Origin: Prosthecomicrobium pneumaticum
GTDB taxonomy: Bacteria > Pseudomonadota > Alphaproteobacteria > Rhizobiales > Kaistiaceae
Direction of reading: 5' to 3'
Assembly (NCBI RefSeq): GCF_014199915.1
Contig: NZ_JACHOO010000013.1
Location: forward strand, 1 to 64,000
Length of the DNA: 64,000 nt
Shown: positions 43,912-54,125 of the stretch, piece by piece
How positions within the stretch are numbered: position 1 is the first letter of the stretch
Layout of the letters: every line of letters starts with the position of its first letter
Position numbers and translations under genes: made by a program
The notes under the pieces: generated by a model
What the model saw: only the letters and a program-made list of their open reading frames with translations
What the model was told of the DNA's origin: nothing
The model's database searches: none

Positions 43912-45996
43912 ATGGGACGGGGACGGGACGGAATGGTGCTGGCGATTCAGGCGCTCCGCGCCTTCGCCGTGCTCTCCGTGGTCGTCGATCATGCCTTTCC
44001 CGGCCTTTGGCCGGGCGGCTTCGTCGGCGTCGACGTCTTCTTCGTCATCTCCGGCTGCCTGATGACGACGCACCTCGTCCGCGAACGCGATGCGGGCGCG
44101 CTGAGCCTCGCCGGCTTCTATCTGCGCCGCGCGCGGCGCCTGCTGCCCGCGGCTCTGCTCGTGCTCGCGGCGACCGCCGTCGCCACCCTTCTCCTGTTGC
44201 CGCCGGCCTGGAGGCCGACGACGCTCGGCGACATCGCCGCTGCCGCGGCCTATGGCGTCAACTGGTGGCTGGTCGCCCGTGCGGTCAGCTATTTCGCCGA
44301 AGGCGGACCCGCCTCGCCGGTCAAGCACTTCTGGTCGCTCTCGGTCGAGGAGCAGTTCTACCTCGTCTGGCCGGCGCTCGTGCTCCTTGCCGCTCGGCTC
44401 GGGCGGCGCGGCCGCGGCACGACGGCGTCGTCCCTCGCTGTGCTTCTCTCGGCGGTGGTGCTCCTCTCTTTCGCTGCCGCGCTCGTCGCGACGGGGCGGG
44501 ACAGGACCGCCGCCTATTTCATGACGCAGGGCCGCGTCTGGGAGTTCGCCATGGGCGGGCTCGCGGGCCTTGCGGCCCCTGCCGCGGCGCGGTCGGGGCC
44601 TTTGCTGCGCGGCGCGCTCTTTCTCGCCGCATGGCCCGTCCTGTTCGCAGCGGGCTTCCTGCTCGGGCCGAACGCTCGCGTGCCCGGTCTCGATATCGTG
44701 CCGGTCACGATCGCCACCTCGGTGCTGTTCGCCCTGGGGGATCAGCATGGTGTCGGGCCGGCGGGCCGGTTGATCGCCTGGCGGCCGGTACAGTGGCTCG
44801 GCGCCCGGTCTTATTCGCTCTATCTGTGGCATTGGCCTCTGCTGGTTTTCGCGCCGTTCCTGCTCGGCAGCGGGATCCTGCATCCCTGGCAGGCCGCGCT
44901 CTCGGTCCTCGTGAGCCTTGGTCTCGCCGAGCTCACCTACCGGCAGGTGGAGAACCGGTTTCGGGCCGGGCGAGCGGCCCCCCTCCAACGACGCCCCGTG
45001 CGGGCGCTCGCCGGATATCTGCTCGCCTCGGCTCTGGTCGCCCTCGCCGCGCTCGGGCTCGCAGCGCGGGAAACCGAGCGTGCCGAAGATGTCGCGGACC
45101 GCCTGTTCCAGCTCTCGCAAATGCCCGGACCCTGTTTCGGCGGACGCGCGGCCGAGCCGGGCGCCGACTGCCCGCTGAGCCACCGGCTGACGGACGAGGA
45201 CTTCGCATTGCAGACCTGGTCGACCCAGCGCGTTGCGGTCCCGAACGGGGCGCTCTGCCAGAACGAGCCCGGCGACGCGGTGCTGCGGCCGTGCGAATGG
45301 GGGGCGGCCGAGCCGAAGGTCCGCCGGCGCATCGCCATGCTCGGCGATTCCCATAGCGGCATGTGGGCCGCGGCGATCATTCCCTTCGCCGAAGCGGAGG
45401 GCATCCGCATCATCTCCTATCAGGCCTCTTCCTGCGCGGCGACGGACGACCCGCACTCCTTCGCCGTCTATCTCGCCGCCGATCGCCGGGCCGCCTGTCT
45501 CGCCTGGCGGCAGGCGGCGACGGCGGCGGTCCTCGCCGATCCCTCGATCGACACCGTCCTCGTGTCCGCCAACGCCCACCAGCAGGCGATCTGGACCGGC
45601 TCCGGCTGGGCCGAGGACGATGGTGCGGGTTTCGCCCGGCTCTGGATGCGCATCGTGGCGGCGGGCAAGCGGGTGGTGGTGATCGACGATGTCCCGCTCT
45701 TGCGGGCCCCTTTGCCGGACTGTCTGGCGCGCCCGCATCCGGACGACGACCCTTGCGCCCGCCCGGCCGCCGAAGTGCCGACGGTCACGCCGCTCGGGCG
45801 GGCCGTTGCGCGGTTGAGCACGGACCGCGTGACGTTCCTGTCGCTGCGCGACGTGTTCTGCGACGATGCGCTCTGCCACGCGATCATCGGCGGCATCCCC
45901 GCCTATATGGACGCCGACCACATCTCCGCCCCGCTGGCGCGCAGCCTCTCTCCGAGGCTCTACGCCGCGATCATCCGACCCGCGAACGCGCCGTGA
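43912..45996 (+). CDS. Acyltransferase_3-SGNH fusion protein (OafA-like O-acetyltransferase)
   Basis: A 694-aa membrane protein. The first half is an acyltransferase_3 domain of about ten transmembrane helices with RAFAVLSVVVDHAFPG and FFVISGCLMTT. The second half is a periplasmic SGNH hydrolase-like domain with the GDSHSGMW nucleophile block near residue 480 and a late DADHIS segment for the Asp/His. This is the layout of OafA-type O-antigen and exopolysaccharide O-acetyltransferases. AGGAGG lies 4-5 nt before the ATG at 43912. It is divergent from the other acyltransferase gene. Confidence 0.9.
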   Translation: MGRGRDGMVLAIQALRAFAVLSVVVDHAFPGLWPGGFVGVDVFFVISGCLMTTHLVRERDAGALSLAGFYLRRARRLLPAALLVLAATAVATLLLLPPAWRPTTLGDIAAAAAYGVNWWLVARAVSYFAEGGPASPVKHFWSLSVEEQFYLVWPALVLLAARLGRRGRGTTASSLAVLLSAVVLLSFAAALVATGRDRTAAYFMTQGRVWEFAMGGLAGLAAPAAARSGPLLRGALFLAAWPVLFAAGFLLGPNARVPGLDIVPVTIATSVLFALGDQHGVGPAGRLIAWRPVQWLGARSYSLYLWHWPLLVFAPFLLGSGILHPWQAALSVLVSLGLAELTYRQVENRFRAGRAAPLQRRPVRALAGYLLASALVALAALGLAARETERAEDVADRLFQLSQMPGPCFGGRAAEPGADCPLSHRLTDEDFALQTWSTQRVAVPNGALCQNEPGDAVLRPCEWGAAEPKVRRRIAMLGDSHSGMWAAAIIPFAEAEGIRIISYQASSCAATDDPHSFAVYLAADRRAACLAWRQAATAAVLADPSIDTVLVSANAHQQAIWTGSGWAEDDGAGFARLWMRIVAAGKRVVVIDDVPLLRAPLPDCLARPHPDDDPCARPAAEVPTVTPLGRAVARLSTDRVTFLSLRDVFCDDALCHAIIGGIPAYMDADHISAPLARSLSPRLYAAIIRPANAP

Positions 45997-46083
45997 CCTG
46001 CCGTCGGGCGGGTATGCGGGACGGCGCAGAAGCGCCTCGATCAGCCCGACCTGCGGATCGGTGTTGCCGCGCTTCGGCTTCGC

Positions 46084-46965
46084 CTACACCTCGAACACCT
46101 TCTGCACCTCGTCCCCGAAGTGATTGATCACCTTCACGCAGATGCGGCCCGATTTCGGGCGTGGGAAGGGGCGGGAGATGGTGGCGTTCATCTCGTCCCA
46201 GGCGGTTTCGTCGATCTCCGCCTTGAGGGCGCGCTTCAGCCCGTCATAGGGGTCCTGACCGACGAAATAGGCCTGGCGAACGAAGAAGCTCTCCTCGTCA
46301 TAGTCGTCGTCGATGAACCATGCGGCGACGTCGTTCTTCAGCTCGCTGCCGCCGGAGGAGCGCACCTCGCCGGTCGTCGGGTCGAAAATGTCCATGCCCC
46401 GGATCTCGACGCGGATCAGATCGCCCTCGGCCTTCAACAGCCTGAGGTCCGGTTCGCCGAAGATGACGAAGAGATTGCCCGCGCCGGTCGCCTTGAGCTT
46501 GTCGCCCATGCGCAGGTCCTGGTTCATGCGCGCCTTCAAGACGGTCAGCGCGCCGAAGTTGAGCCGGGTCTCGTCCACTTCCGGGGCGAAGGCGAAGCCG
46601 CAGACGATCAGCGTGTCGTAGAGGTCCGCCGCCTCGCGCGCGGCCTTCTTGACGAGGTCGTAGCCGACCGTGTCGTATTCCGGGCCGATGCAGATCGCGG
46701 CGCGCTTCAACTCGCCGTTCTCGGTGTAGCGCCCTTCGAAAGGCACCAGACCGGAGCGGGAGACACGGGGGCGCAGCCATTCGAACCTGATCGCCTCGCC
46801 CTTCTTGGTGTTCTGCACGCCCGAGGCCATCAGATTGTCGTAGACGACCCGCGCGAAGTCGCTCCCCGGCTCGGCGGACGTCGCCTCCTTCAGCGCTTCG
46901 GTGTGAGCATCATCGTCGCCTTCCATGAGCCCGGCGAGGAACGGGTCTTCGCCCATCGCCACCGC
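46084..46965 (-). pseudogene. 3' remnant of an adenine-specific DNA methyltransferase gene
   Basis: About 290 aa homologous to the region after the catalytic domain of type III-like (Mod, COG2189) adenine methyltransferases: NTKKGEAIRFEWLRP, the GPEYDTVGYDLVKKAAREA helix and the end FGDEVQKVFEV. The catalytic DPPY and SAM motifs are missing. The open frame runs 5' into IS256 sequence on the opposite strand, so the 5' end was lost at the insertion junction near 46955-46965. No restriction subunit remains. It is probably dead, though the retained part is open. Confidence 0.75.
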
Positions 46966-47311
46966 CTTCGCCCAGAACGACGCCGAGGCGGCCCGCCGCC
47001 AGTGGCGCCTTGTCGCCGACCAGTTGCGCCCCAAGGTGCCCAAGCTCGCCGCCTTGATGGACGAGGCCGAGCCCGACGTGCTGGCCTACATGACCTTCCC
47101 GCCCCAGCATCGCGCCAAGCTGCATTCCACCAATCCGCTGGAGCGGCTCAACGGCGAGATCAAGCGCAGGACCGAGGTCGTCGGCATCTTCCCCAACGAG
47201 GCCTCCATCGTCCGGCTGGTCGGGGCAATCCTGCTGGAACAGAATGACGAGTGGGCCGTTCAGCGCGCACGATACATGACGCTGGAAACGATCGCCCCCC
47301 ATCAGCGATGA
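46955..47311 (+). pseudogene. IS256-family transposase, C-terminal fragment
   Basis: From about 46961 the frame reads TAFAQNDAEAARRQWR and continues with HSTNPLERLNGEIKRRT, the region near the catalytic Glu of IS256 mutator-type transposases, then VGAILLEQNDEWAVQRARYM. Only about 115 of the usual 400 residues remain, and the D-D part is absent, so it cannot transpose. The open frame begins upstream at 46925, but that part is methyltransferase sequence. Confidence 0.8.
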
Positions 47312-47410
47312 TCCCCTCGTCAGCCTGCCCGCCGTGGCAGCCTGATCAGCCCGGCTCATCCCGGCGGTCGTGGTGACCACTTCAGCTACACCACGCTACG
47401 GGACACGATC
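46955..47410 (+). mobile_element. IS256-family element, 3' fragment
   Basis: The right-hand part of an IS256-group element: the transposase C-terminus, then a tail with GGTCGTGGTGACCAC and CACCACGCTACGGGACAC, which resembles the terminal repeat of alphaproteobacterial IS256 elements. The left end is missing where it joins the methyltransferase remnant. The outer limits are estimates. Confidence 0.6.
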
Positions 47411-47838
47411 GCCAAGTCCGTCCGGGACAGTGGTTATTGCTACCATGAGGTGCGCAAGGCCGAATCCGACTTGATCGAGCTCGGCTACCGGAAATTCGAC
47501 GACGGCGCGACAACTGGCCGACATGAACGAGGCTGGACAGGCGGCCGAAATGCTGTCCACGGGCGTGCAGGCCGCGACATCCGGGCTCGCCCCGGCAGCC
47601 CTCGGCGCGCTTCAGCGTGGGCTACAACGGACGGGCGGACTACGCCGCAGACGGCAGACGAAATGGCGCGGCTGCACCAGCTACGCCGACCGCGGCGCCG
47701 AGCTTCAGCGCTGCGGCGCTCGCGTTCATGCAGAACCGCCAGGAGGCCGAGCGCATGCGCAAAGCCGAGCAGGAAGCGGAACAGGCGCGGCGCGCGGCGC
47801 TGTTCGGAGGCAGCAAACTCGCCGGCCTCTACGGTTGA
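47411..47838 (+). pseudogene. Frameshifted ORF, possible phage or island remnant
   Basis: Protein-like sequence passes through three frames: VRKAESDLIELGYRKFDDG (47450 onward), then QLADMNEAGQAAEMLSTGVQAA (from about 47511), then FSVGYNGRADYAADGRR and an Ala-rich coil ending ALFGGSKLAGLYG at TGA 47836-47838. The Ala/Gln/Glu-rich end and MQNRQEAERMRK stretch recall phage structural or internal-virion proteins. At least two frameshifts and an IS at its 5' side mean it is dead. Family not recognised. Confidence 0.5.
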
Positions 47839-47930
47839 GCGTGCCCAAGAAAGCGCCCAAAATACTGTCTACCGGGCCACTTTACAAAAGGCCGGCGAGC
47901 GTCAAGCAATTGAAAGTGCTGGAGAAGTAA

Positions 47931-48005
<75 letters not shown>

Positions 48006-48372
48006 GCCGGCGCGCGGGGCGCGGACGGCGGCCTTACTGCCACAGCGAACCGGCGCAATCAAGCGCGGCGGTGCGGCTTTTCCCGTCGCGATCGACCGCA
48101 CCGCGGAGATCGGCGCCGGCTCGCCCGCTCCGACCGTGGGGCCGGACGGGGGGCGTGGTCGTGTGCGTCACGTTCTGCAAAGCGGTTTGGCGGCGCGGCC
48201 GGCCGGTGCATGCGAGACCCCGCCGCATCCGAAAGGACATGCCCCGCCGGGCACTCGGCGGCAGAGGCTCCGCCGGGGACGGAGCGGCCTGCGCCCTCCT
48301 GCCCCTCTGCGTTCGTCCCGTCCTTGCGGCTCCCGTTGGCGTGCCGCGCGGCGTTCGGCTAGGATTCCGGGC
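48006..48372. other. Gene-free gap upstream of the small gene
   Basis: This 367-bp stretch between tRNA-Thr and the small gene at 48373 contains only GC-driven open frames on both strands and no protein-like sequence. The tRNA promoter should lie within it. No hairpin terminator was recognised. Confidence 0.4.
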
Positions 48373-48588
48373 ATGGACGACTCGCGACCCGGCCACATCC
48401 CGAAGCCTCCGGGCAACAACGCCACACCGGGCAGCGGACGACCCGCTCCGGCCGATGCGCGGGCCGAGCGGCTCGCCGCGGCGCTGCGGGCCAATCTGCG
48501 CCGCCGCAAGGCGGCCGATGTCGTTTCCGCCGACGACGGCGCGGCGGCGGGCGAGACCGACCCGCCGCCCGCCGCGTCGAAGGACTGA
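48373..48588 (+). CDS. Small basic-motif hypothetical protein
   Basis: A 71-aa protein with a Pro/Gly/Ala-rich disordered start and the helix ARAERLAAALRANLRRRKAA, a pattern (ALRANLRRRKAQ) common in small unannotated proteins of Hyphomicrobiales. The end is acidic and Ala-rich. No domain is known to me. The ATG at 48373 comes after TTCCGGGC, so its ribosome site is weak. It precedes murA by 348 bp in the same direction. Confidence 0.5.
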   Translation: MDDSRPGHIPKPPGNNATPGSGRPAPADARAERLAAALRANLRRRKAADVVSADDGAAAGETDPPPAASKD

Positions 48589-48936
48589 GCGGCCGCTGAC
48601 GCGCCCAGCCATGCCGAGGGTGCGGCGCGCCCCGGCGGGAGGGAGGCCCGCCGGTCCGAGGATGACACGGCGGCGGAGCCGACCGAACCTCGGCCAGATC
48701 GCCGGGACGGGAGAACCGCCCGGGCGAGGGGCGCCGCTCGCTGCCGGATGAGCGGGGATCGGCGATCGGGCCTCTCCGCTTATCCCCTCCCGCCCGGTGA
48801 TCGCGGTCACACGCGGTGCGTCCGGCCGGGCGGGCAATCTTGAGTCGGCCGCAATCCTCCTTTAGACGAGCCGGATTGCGCATGATGACGCGGCGATCCG
48901 CCGCGGCGGCCGCCCCGGCGGCGACAGCGAGGGCAC
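48589..48936. other. Gene-free gap upstream of murA
   Basis: This 348-bp region has only GC-driven open frames. It should contain the murA promoter; no clear -35/-10 pair was recognised. No ribosome site stronger than GCGAGGGCAC precedes the murA ATG. Confidence 0.4.
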
Positions 48937-50229
48937 ATGGACAGGATCCGCATCGTCGGCGGCAGCCGGCTCTCCGGCACGATTCCGATCTCGGGCGCCA
49001 AGAACGCGGCCCTGCCGCTGATGATCGCCAGCCTTCTGACCGACGAGACGCTGACCCTCGACAATGTGCCCCGGCTCGCCGACGTGGCGCTCCTGAAGCG
49101 CATCCTCGGCAATCACGGCGTCGACATCACGGTCGATGGCAAGCGCGCCGGCCAGGACGAACTCTCCGGCGAGACCGTCCATCTCTCGGCGAGCACGCTC
49201 GTCGATCTGACCGCGCCCTATGAACTCGTCTCGAAGATGCGGGCGAGCTTCTGGGTGATCGGGCCGCTCCTCGCCCGCGAGGGCTATGCCAAGGTCTCGC
49301 TGCCCGGCGGCTGCGCCATCGGCACGCGGCCGGTCGACCTCTTCCTCGAGGCGCTCGAGGCGCTCGGCGCCCGGCTCGAGATCGAGGCCGGCTATGTCGT
49401 CGCCAAGGCACCCGAGGGCGGCCTGCGCGGCGCCCGCATCACCTTCCCGAAGGTCACGGTGGGCGCCACCCATGTGACGATGATGGCCGCCACCCTCGCC
49501 CGCGGCGAGACGGTGATCGAGAACGCCGCGCGGGAGCCGGAAATCGTCGATCTCGCCGACTGCCTCGTCAAGATGGGCGCCCGGATCAGCGGCGCCGGCA
49601 CGCCGACCATCCGCATCGAGGGCGTCGACCGGCTGTCGGGCGCCCGCCATGCCGTCATGCCGGACCGCATCGAGGCCGGCACCTATGCGATGGCGGTGAC
49701 GATGACCGGCGGCGACGTGCTGCTCGAGGGCGCACGGCCCGACACGCTCATCCGTCCGCTCGAGGTCCTGCGCGCCGTCGGCGCCGAGATCACCGAGACC
49801 AATGCCGGCATTCACATCCACAGGAACGGCGCCGGGCTGAAGCCGGTCGACGTGACGACCGAGCCCTTCCCCGGCTTCCCGACCGACCTGCAGGCGCAGC
49901 TGATGGCGCTCGTCTGCAAGGCGGACGGCGTGTCGCACATCCGCGAGACGATCTTCGAGAACCGCTTCATGCACGTTCAGGAACTCGCCCGGCTCGGCGC
50001 CGAGATCCATCTCGACGGCCAGGTGGCGACGGTGGTCGGCGTCAAGGCGCTGAAGGGCGCGCCGGTGATGGCGACCGACCTGCGCGCCTCGGTGTCGCTC
50101 GTCATCGGCGGCCTCGCCGCGGAGGGCGAGACGATGGTCAACCGCGTCTACCATCTCGACCGCGGCTTCGAGCGGCTCGAGGAAAAACTGTCGCGCTGCG
50201 GCGCGACGATCGAACGCATTTCCGGCTGA
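48937..50229 (+). CDS. murA: UDP-N-acetylglucosamine 1-carboxyvinyltransferase MurA
   Basis: A 430-aa cytosolic enzyme that transfers enolpyruvate from PEP to UDP-GlcNAc, the first committed step of peptidoglycan synthesis. It starts [27 protein letters not shown] (shown in part) and has [14 protein letters not shown] with the catalytic Cys126, equivalent to Cys115 of E. coli. The Cys form is sensitive to fosfomycin in general. Length is normal and the two-domain repeat is complete. Confidence 0.97.
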   Translation: MDRIRIVGGSRLSGTIPISGAKNAALPLMIASLLTDETLTLDNVPRLADVALLKRILGNHGVDITVDGKRAGQDELSGETVHLSASTLVDLTAPYELVSKMRASFWVIGPLLAREGYAKVSLPGGCAIGTRPVDLFLEALEALGARLEIEAGYVVAKAPEGGLRGARITFPKVTVGATHVTMMAATLARGETVIENAAREPEIVDLADCLVKMGARISGAGTPTIRIEGVDRLSGARHAVMPDRIEAGTYAMAVTMTGGDVLLEGARPDTLIRPLEVLRAVGAEITETNAGIHIHRNGAGLKPVDVTTEPFPGFPTDLQAQLMALVCKADGVSHIRETIFENRFMHVQELARLGAEIHLDGQVATVVGVKALKGAPVMATDLRASVSLVIGGLAAEGETMVNRVYHLDRGFERLEEKLSRCGATIERISG

Positions 50230-50248
50230 CGATCGCGCGGGGGGCGAA

Positions 50249-51064
50249 GTGGATCTCGAGCCGCTCGTCGCGGCCGCGCTCGACGCGGGCCGCGCCATCA
50301 TGGACGTCTATGCCGGGCCGATCGCGGCGGAGGCAAAGGCCGACGGCTCGCCGGTGACCGAGGCCGATGCCCGCGCCGAGGCGATCATCCTCGCCGCGCT
50401 CGCGGCCTGCGCCCCCGTCGTGCCGGTCTGCGCCGAGGAGGCGGTTTCCGCCGGTACGGTGCCGTCACGGGCGCGCCGCTTCTTCCTCGTCGACCCGCTC
50501 GACGGGACGAGGGAGTTCATCGGTCGCAATGGCGAATTCACCGTCAACATCGCCCTCGTCGAGGACCGCGCACCGGTCGCCGGAATCGTCTATGCCCCGG
50601 CGCTCGGCCTCCTCTTCGCCGGCGGGCCGCAGGGCGCATGGCGGGCGGAGGTCGCCGACGGCCGCGTGAGCAGCCGCACGCCGATCGCGGTGCGCAAGGC
50701 GCCGGGCCGTCTCGTCGCGATCGGCAGCCGCTCGCACGGTTCGCCCGAAACGGCGGAATGGCTCGCCCGCTTCCCCGTCGAGCGCTTCGTGTCGAAGGGC
50801 TCCTCGCTCAAATTCTGCCTCGTCGCGGCGGGCGAGGCGGATCTCTATCCTCGGTTCGGGCGGACGATGGAGTGGGATACGGCGGCCGGCGACGCCGTGC
50901 TGCGCGCGGCGGGCGGCGGCGTCGCGACGCTCGATGGCCGGCCGCTCCTCTACGACAAGCGCGATCAGGCCGCCGATGTGGATTTCGCCAACCCGTTCTT
51001 CGTCGCCTATGGCGATCCGGCGCTCGCGCGGAATATTTTGCCAAGCGCGGCGGCTTCCGCGTGA
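50249..51064 (+). CDS. cysQ: 3'(2'),5'-bisphosphate nucleotidase CysQ
   Basis: A 271-aa member of the inositol-monophosphatase family that removes the phosphate of PAP, a by-product of sulfate assimilation. Metal motifs are VDPLDGTREFI and WDTAAGDAVLRAAGG, and GSSLKFCLVAAGEADLYPRF (shown in part) is a CysQ-type stretch. The start is GTG at 50249 after GGGGGGCGAA. It precedes cysD by 129 bp, in keeping with the sulfate-activation role. Confidence 0.92.
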   Translation: MDLEPLVAAALDAGRAIMDVYAGPIAAEAKADGSPVTEADARAEAIILAALAACAPVVPVCAEEAVSAGTVPSRARRFFLVDPLDGTREFIGRNGEFTVNIALVEDRAPVAGIVYAPALGLLFAGGPQGAWRAEVADGRVSSRTPIAVRKAPGRLVAIGSRSHGSPETAEWLARFPVERFVSKGSSLKFCLVAAGEADLYPRFGRTMEWDTAAGDAVLRAAGGGVATLDGRPLLYDKRDQAADVDFANPFFVAYGDPALARNILPSAAASA

Positions 51065-51193
51065 CGGCTTCCCCCTGAAGCCCCTGAGCGGCGCACGGCC
51101 GGACCTTCCCGGCGGCCGCGGCCGCGTGCTACCGACAGGCTTTCCGACGGAGGCCGCGCCCGTGAGCACGCCCGCCGCTTCCGCCGGGCGATC

Positions 51194-52120
51194 GTGCGAT
51201 GGAGCGCCTCCTTGTCCGGCTCGAGACTGACCCATCTGAAGCGGCTCGAGGCCGAGGCGATCCACATCATGCGGGAGGTCGCGGCCGAGTTCCGCAACCC
51301 GGTGATGCTCTATTCGATCGGCAAGGATTCGTCGGTGATGCTGCACCTGGCGATGAAGGCCTTCCACCCGTCGAAGCCGCCCTTCCCGCTCCTCCATGTC
51401 GACACGACCTGGAAGTTCCGCGAGATGATCCGTTTCCGCGACGACACCGCGAAGCGGCTCGGACTCGACCTCATCGTCCATACCAACCAGGAAGGCGTCG
51501 CCGCGGGCATCACGCCCTTCACCCACGGCTCCTCGGCCTATACCCATGTGATGAAGACCGAGGCGCTCAAGACCGCGCTGAGCTTCTACAAGTTCGATGC
51601 CGCCTTCGGCGGCGCCCGCCGCGACGAGGAAAAGAGCCGGGCGAAGGAACGGATCTTCTCCTTCCGCACCGAGAACCATGGCTGGGACCCGAAGAACCAG
51701 CGGCCGGAATTGTGGAATCTCTACAATGCGCGGATCCGGCCGGGCGAATCGATCCGCGTTTTCCCGTTGTCGAACTGGACCGAGCTCGACATCTGGCAAT
51801 ATATCCTCAAGGAGGACATCCCGATCGTGCCGCTCTATTTCGCCGCGGAACGGCCGGTGGTGGCGCGCGACGGCATGCTGATCATGGTCGACGACGACCG
51901 GCTGCCGCTCGGCGCGGGCGAGGTGCCGGAGACGAAGATGGTCCGCTTCCGCACGCTCGGCTGCTATCCGCTCACCGCCGCGATGGAATCGCGCGCCGCG
52001 ACGCTCCCCGAGATCGTCGAGGAGATGTTGATCGCCCGCACGTCGGAGCGGTCCGGCCGGCTGATCGACCATGACGAGGCCGGCTCGATGGAGAAGAAGA
52101 AGCGCGAGGGCTATTTCTGA
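51194..52120 (+). CDS. cysD: Sulfate adenylyltransferase subunit 2 CysD
   Basis: A 308-aa ATP-sulfurylase catalytic subunit, which makes adenosine 5'-phosphosulfate from sulfate and ATP. The adenylation loop is SIGKDSSVM (about 43-51), followed by [11 protein letters not shown] and the family end [11 protein letters not shown]. The GTG start at 51194 gives a normal N-terminus before [17 protein letters not shown]; a TTG at 51212 is also possible. Its stop overlaps the cysNC ATG by one nucleotide, so the two subunits are made together. Confidence 0.95.
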   Translation: MRWSASLSGSRLTHLKRLEAEAIHIMREVAAEFRNPVMLYSIGKDSSVMLHLAMKAFHPSKPPFPLLHVDTTWKFREMIRFRDDTAKRLGLDLIVHTNQEGVAAGITPFTHGSSAYTHVMKTEALKTALSFYKFDAAFGGARRDEEKSRAKERIFSFRTENHGWDPKNQRPELWNLYNARIRPGESIRVFPLSNWTELDIWQYILKEDIPIVPLYFAAERPVVARDGMLIMVDDDRLPLGAGEVPETKMVRFRTLGCYPLTAAMESRAATLPEIVEEMLIARTSERSGRLIDHDEAGSMEKKKREGYF

Positions 52121-54012
52121 TGGATCAGCACGCCCCCGCCGGCTTCGTCGACTATCTCGCCCGCCACGAGCAGAAGGACCTCTTGCGCTTCCTCACCTGC
52201 GGCAGCGTCGACGACGGCAAGTCGACCCTGATCGGCCGGCTGCTCTACGATACCAAGCTCTTGTTCGAGGACCAGCTCGCGAGCCTCGAACGCGATTCGA
52301 AGAAGCACGGCACGACCGGCGCCGACATCGATTTCGCGCTGCTGGTCGACGGGCTGGAGGCGGAACGCGAACAGGGCATCACGATCGACGTCGCCTATCG
52401 CTTCTTCGCCACCGACCGGCGGAAATTCATCGTCGCCGACACGCCCGGCCACGAGCAATACACCCGCAACATGGCGACCGGCGCCTCGAACGCGGACGTG
52501 GCGGTGATCCTGATCGATGCGCGCAAGGGCGTTCTGACCCAGACGCGACGCCACTCCTTCATCGTCTCGCTCTTGGGCATCCGGCATGTCGTGCTGGCGG
52601 TCAACAAGATGGACCTCGTCGATTTCTCGAAGGAGGTGTTCGACCGCATCCTCGCCGATTACCGCAGCTTCGCCGATGCCCTCGGCTTCGAGACGCTCGT
52701 CCCGATCCCGCTCTCGGCCCGCTTCGGGGACAATGTCATCGAGCGCGGCGAGGCGCTCGGCTGGTATGAGGGGCCGACCCTCCTCGCCCATCTCGAAACG
52801 GTGGAGGCGGCGCGCGATACGGCGTCGGGTCCCTTCCGCATGCCGGTGCAATGGGTGAACCGGCCCGATCTCGATTTCCGCGGCTTCTCCGGCACGATCG
52901 CGCGCGGCACGGTGCGGCCGGGCGATCCGGTGGTCGCCGCCGGCTCCGGCCGGACGAGCCGGGTGAAGGCGATCGTCACCTATGACGGGCCGCGCGATGC
53001 CGCGGTCGCCGGCGAGGCGGTGACGCTGACGCTCGAGGACGAGATCGACATTTCGCGCGGCGAGGTGATCGCCGCGGCGGAGGACCGGCCGGAGGTTTCC
53101 GACCAGGTGTCGGCCCATCTGATCTGGATGCACGACGAGCGGCTGATCCCCGGCCGCACCTATCTGATCAAGTCGGGCGCCCGCACGGTCGCCGCCACCG
53201 TCACCGACATCAAGCACAAGATCGACGTCAACTCGTTCCAGAAGCTCGCGGCGAAGACGCTCGACATGAACGAGGTCGGCGTCGTCAACATCGCGACGCA
53301 GGAGCCGATCGCCTTCGAGCCCTATGCGACCAACCGCACCATGGGCGGCTTCATCGTCGTCGACCGGCTGAGCAATCTGACGGTCGGCGCCGGCATGATC
53401 GATTTCGGCCTCAGGCGCGCGACCAACATCCACTGGCAGGCGCTCGACGTGACGAAGGCGGTGCGCGCCGGCCTGAAGGGCCAGCGGCCGGTGCTGCTGT
53501 GGTTCACCGGCCTTTCGGGCGCCGGCAAGTCGACCATCGCCAATCTGGTCGAGAAGCGGCTCGCCTCGCTCGGCCGCCACACCTATCTGCTCGACGGCGA
53601 CAATGTCCGCCACGGGCTCAACCGCGATCTCGGCTTCACCGCCGCCGACCGGGTGGAGAACATCCGCCGGGTCGCGGAAGCCGCGAAGCTGATGGTCGAT
53701 GCCGGCCTGATCGTGCTCGCGAGCTTCATCTCGCCCTTCCGGGCCGAGCGGCAGATGGCGCGCGAACTGTTCGAGCCGGGCGAATTCATCGAGATCTTCG
53801 TCGATACCCCGCTCGCCGTCGCCGAGGAGCGCGATCCGAAGGGCCTCTACAAGCGGGCGCGCGCCGGCGAGATCAAGAATTTCACCGGCCTCGACAGCCC
53901 CTATGAGGCGCCGGAGGCGCCCGATCTGCGGCTCGAAGGCGGCGCAGCGGCGGCCGATGCGCTCGCCGAGGCGGTGATCGCCCATCTCGACCGGGGCGGC
54001 TATCTCGGCTGA
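52120..54012 (+). CDS. cysNC: Bifunctional sulfate adenylyltransferase subunit 1 / APS kinase CysN-CysC
   Basis: A 630-aa fusion like rhizobial NodQ. The first 430 residues form the GTPase subunit CysN, with [17 protein letters not shown] and NKMD, which drives APS synthesis with CysD. The last 200 form APS kinase CysC, with GLSGAGKST and the [15 protein letters not shown] substrate loop, which makes PAPS. Both parts appear intact. Such fusions are usual in alphaproteobacteria and serve cysteine synthesis or sulfation of surface or signal molecules. Confidence 0.96.
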   Translation: MDQHAPAGFVDYLARHEQKDLLRFLTCGSVDDGKSTLIGRLLYDTKLLFEDQLASLERDSKKHGTTGADIDFALLVDGLEAEREQGITIDVAYRFFATDRRKFIVADTPGHEQYTRNMATGASNADVAVILIDARKGVLTQTRRHSFIVSLLGIRHVVLAVNKMDLVDFSKEVFDRILADYRSFADALGFETLVPIPLSARFGDNVIERGEALGWYEGPTLLAHLETVEAARDTASGPFRMPVQWVNRPDLDFRGFSGTIARGTVRPGDPVVAAGSGRTSRVKAIVTYDGPRDAAVAGEAVTLTLEDEIDISRGEVIAAAEDRPEVSDQVSAHLIWMHDERLIPGRTYLIKSGARTVAATVTDIKHKIDVNSFQKLAAKTLDMNEVGVVNIATQEPIAFEPYATNRTMGGFIVVDRLSNLTVGAGMIDFGLRRATNIHWQALDVTKAVRAGLKGQRPVLLWFTGLSGAGKSTIANLVEKRLASLGRHTYLLDGDNVRHGLNRDLGFTAADRVENIRRVAEAAKLMVDAGLIVLASFISPFRAERQMARELFEPGEFIEIFVDTPLAVAEERDPKGLYKRARAGEIKNFTGLDSPYEAPEAPDLRLEGGAAAADALAEAVIAHLDRGGYLG

Positions 54013-54125
54013 GCCGGCTTGACGGTCGGCGGCGTCCCGGCGAGGGTCGCGCGCCGCCGGCCGCCGACGAGAGGCCCGCGGAGCCCGGCGCGGCCGGATC
54101 GGGGAGGCTCGTCGGGAGGAACGCG

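Noticed and set aside
42667-45921. A 1084-aa minus-strand open frame through the acyltransferase-SGNH gene
   Set aside because: Only the last 359 codons look like protein. The rest is the antisense of the plus-strand acyltransferase, with Arg/Glu/Gly-rich sequence produced by high GC.
48034-48837. Long Arg/Ala/Pro-rich open frames between tRNA-Thr and murA
   Set aside because: Both strands are open only because of GC content; no motif or ribosome site supports them apart from the small gene at 48373.
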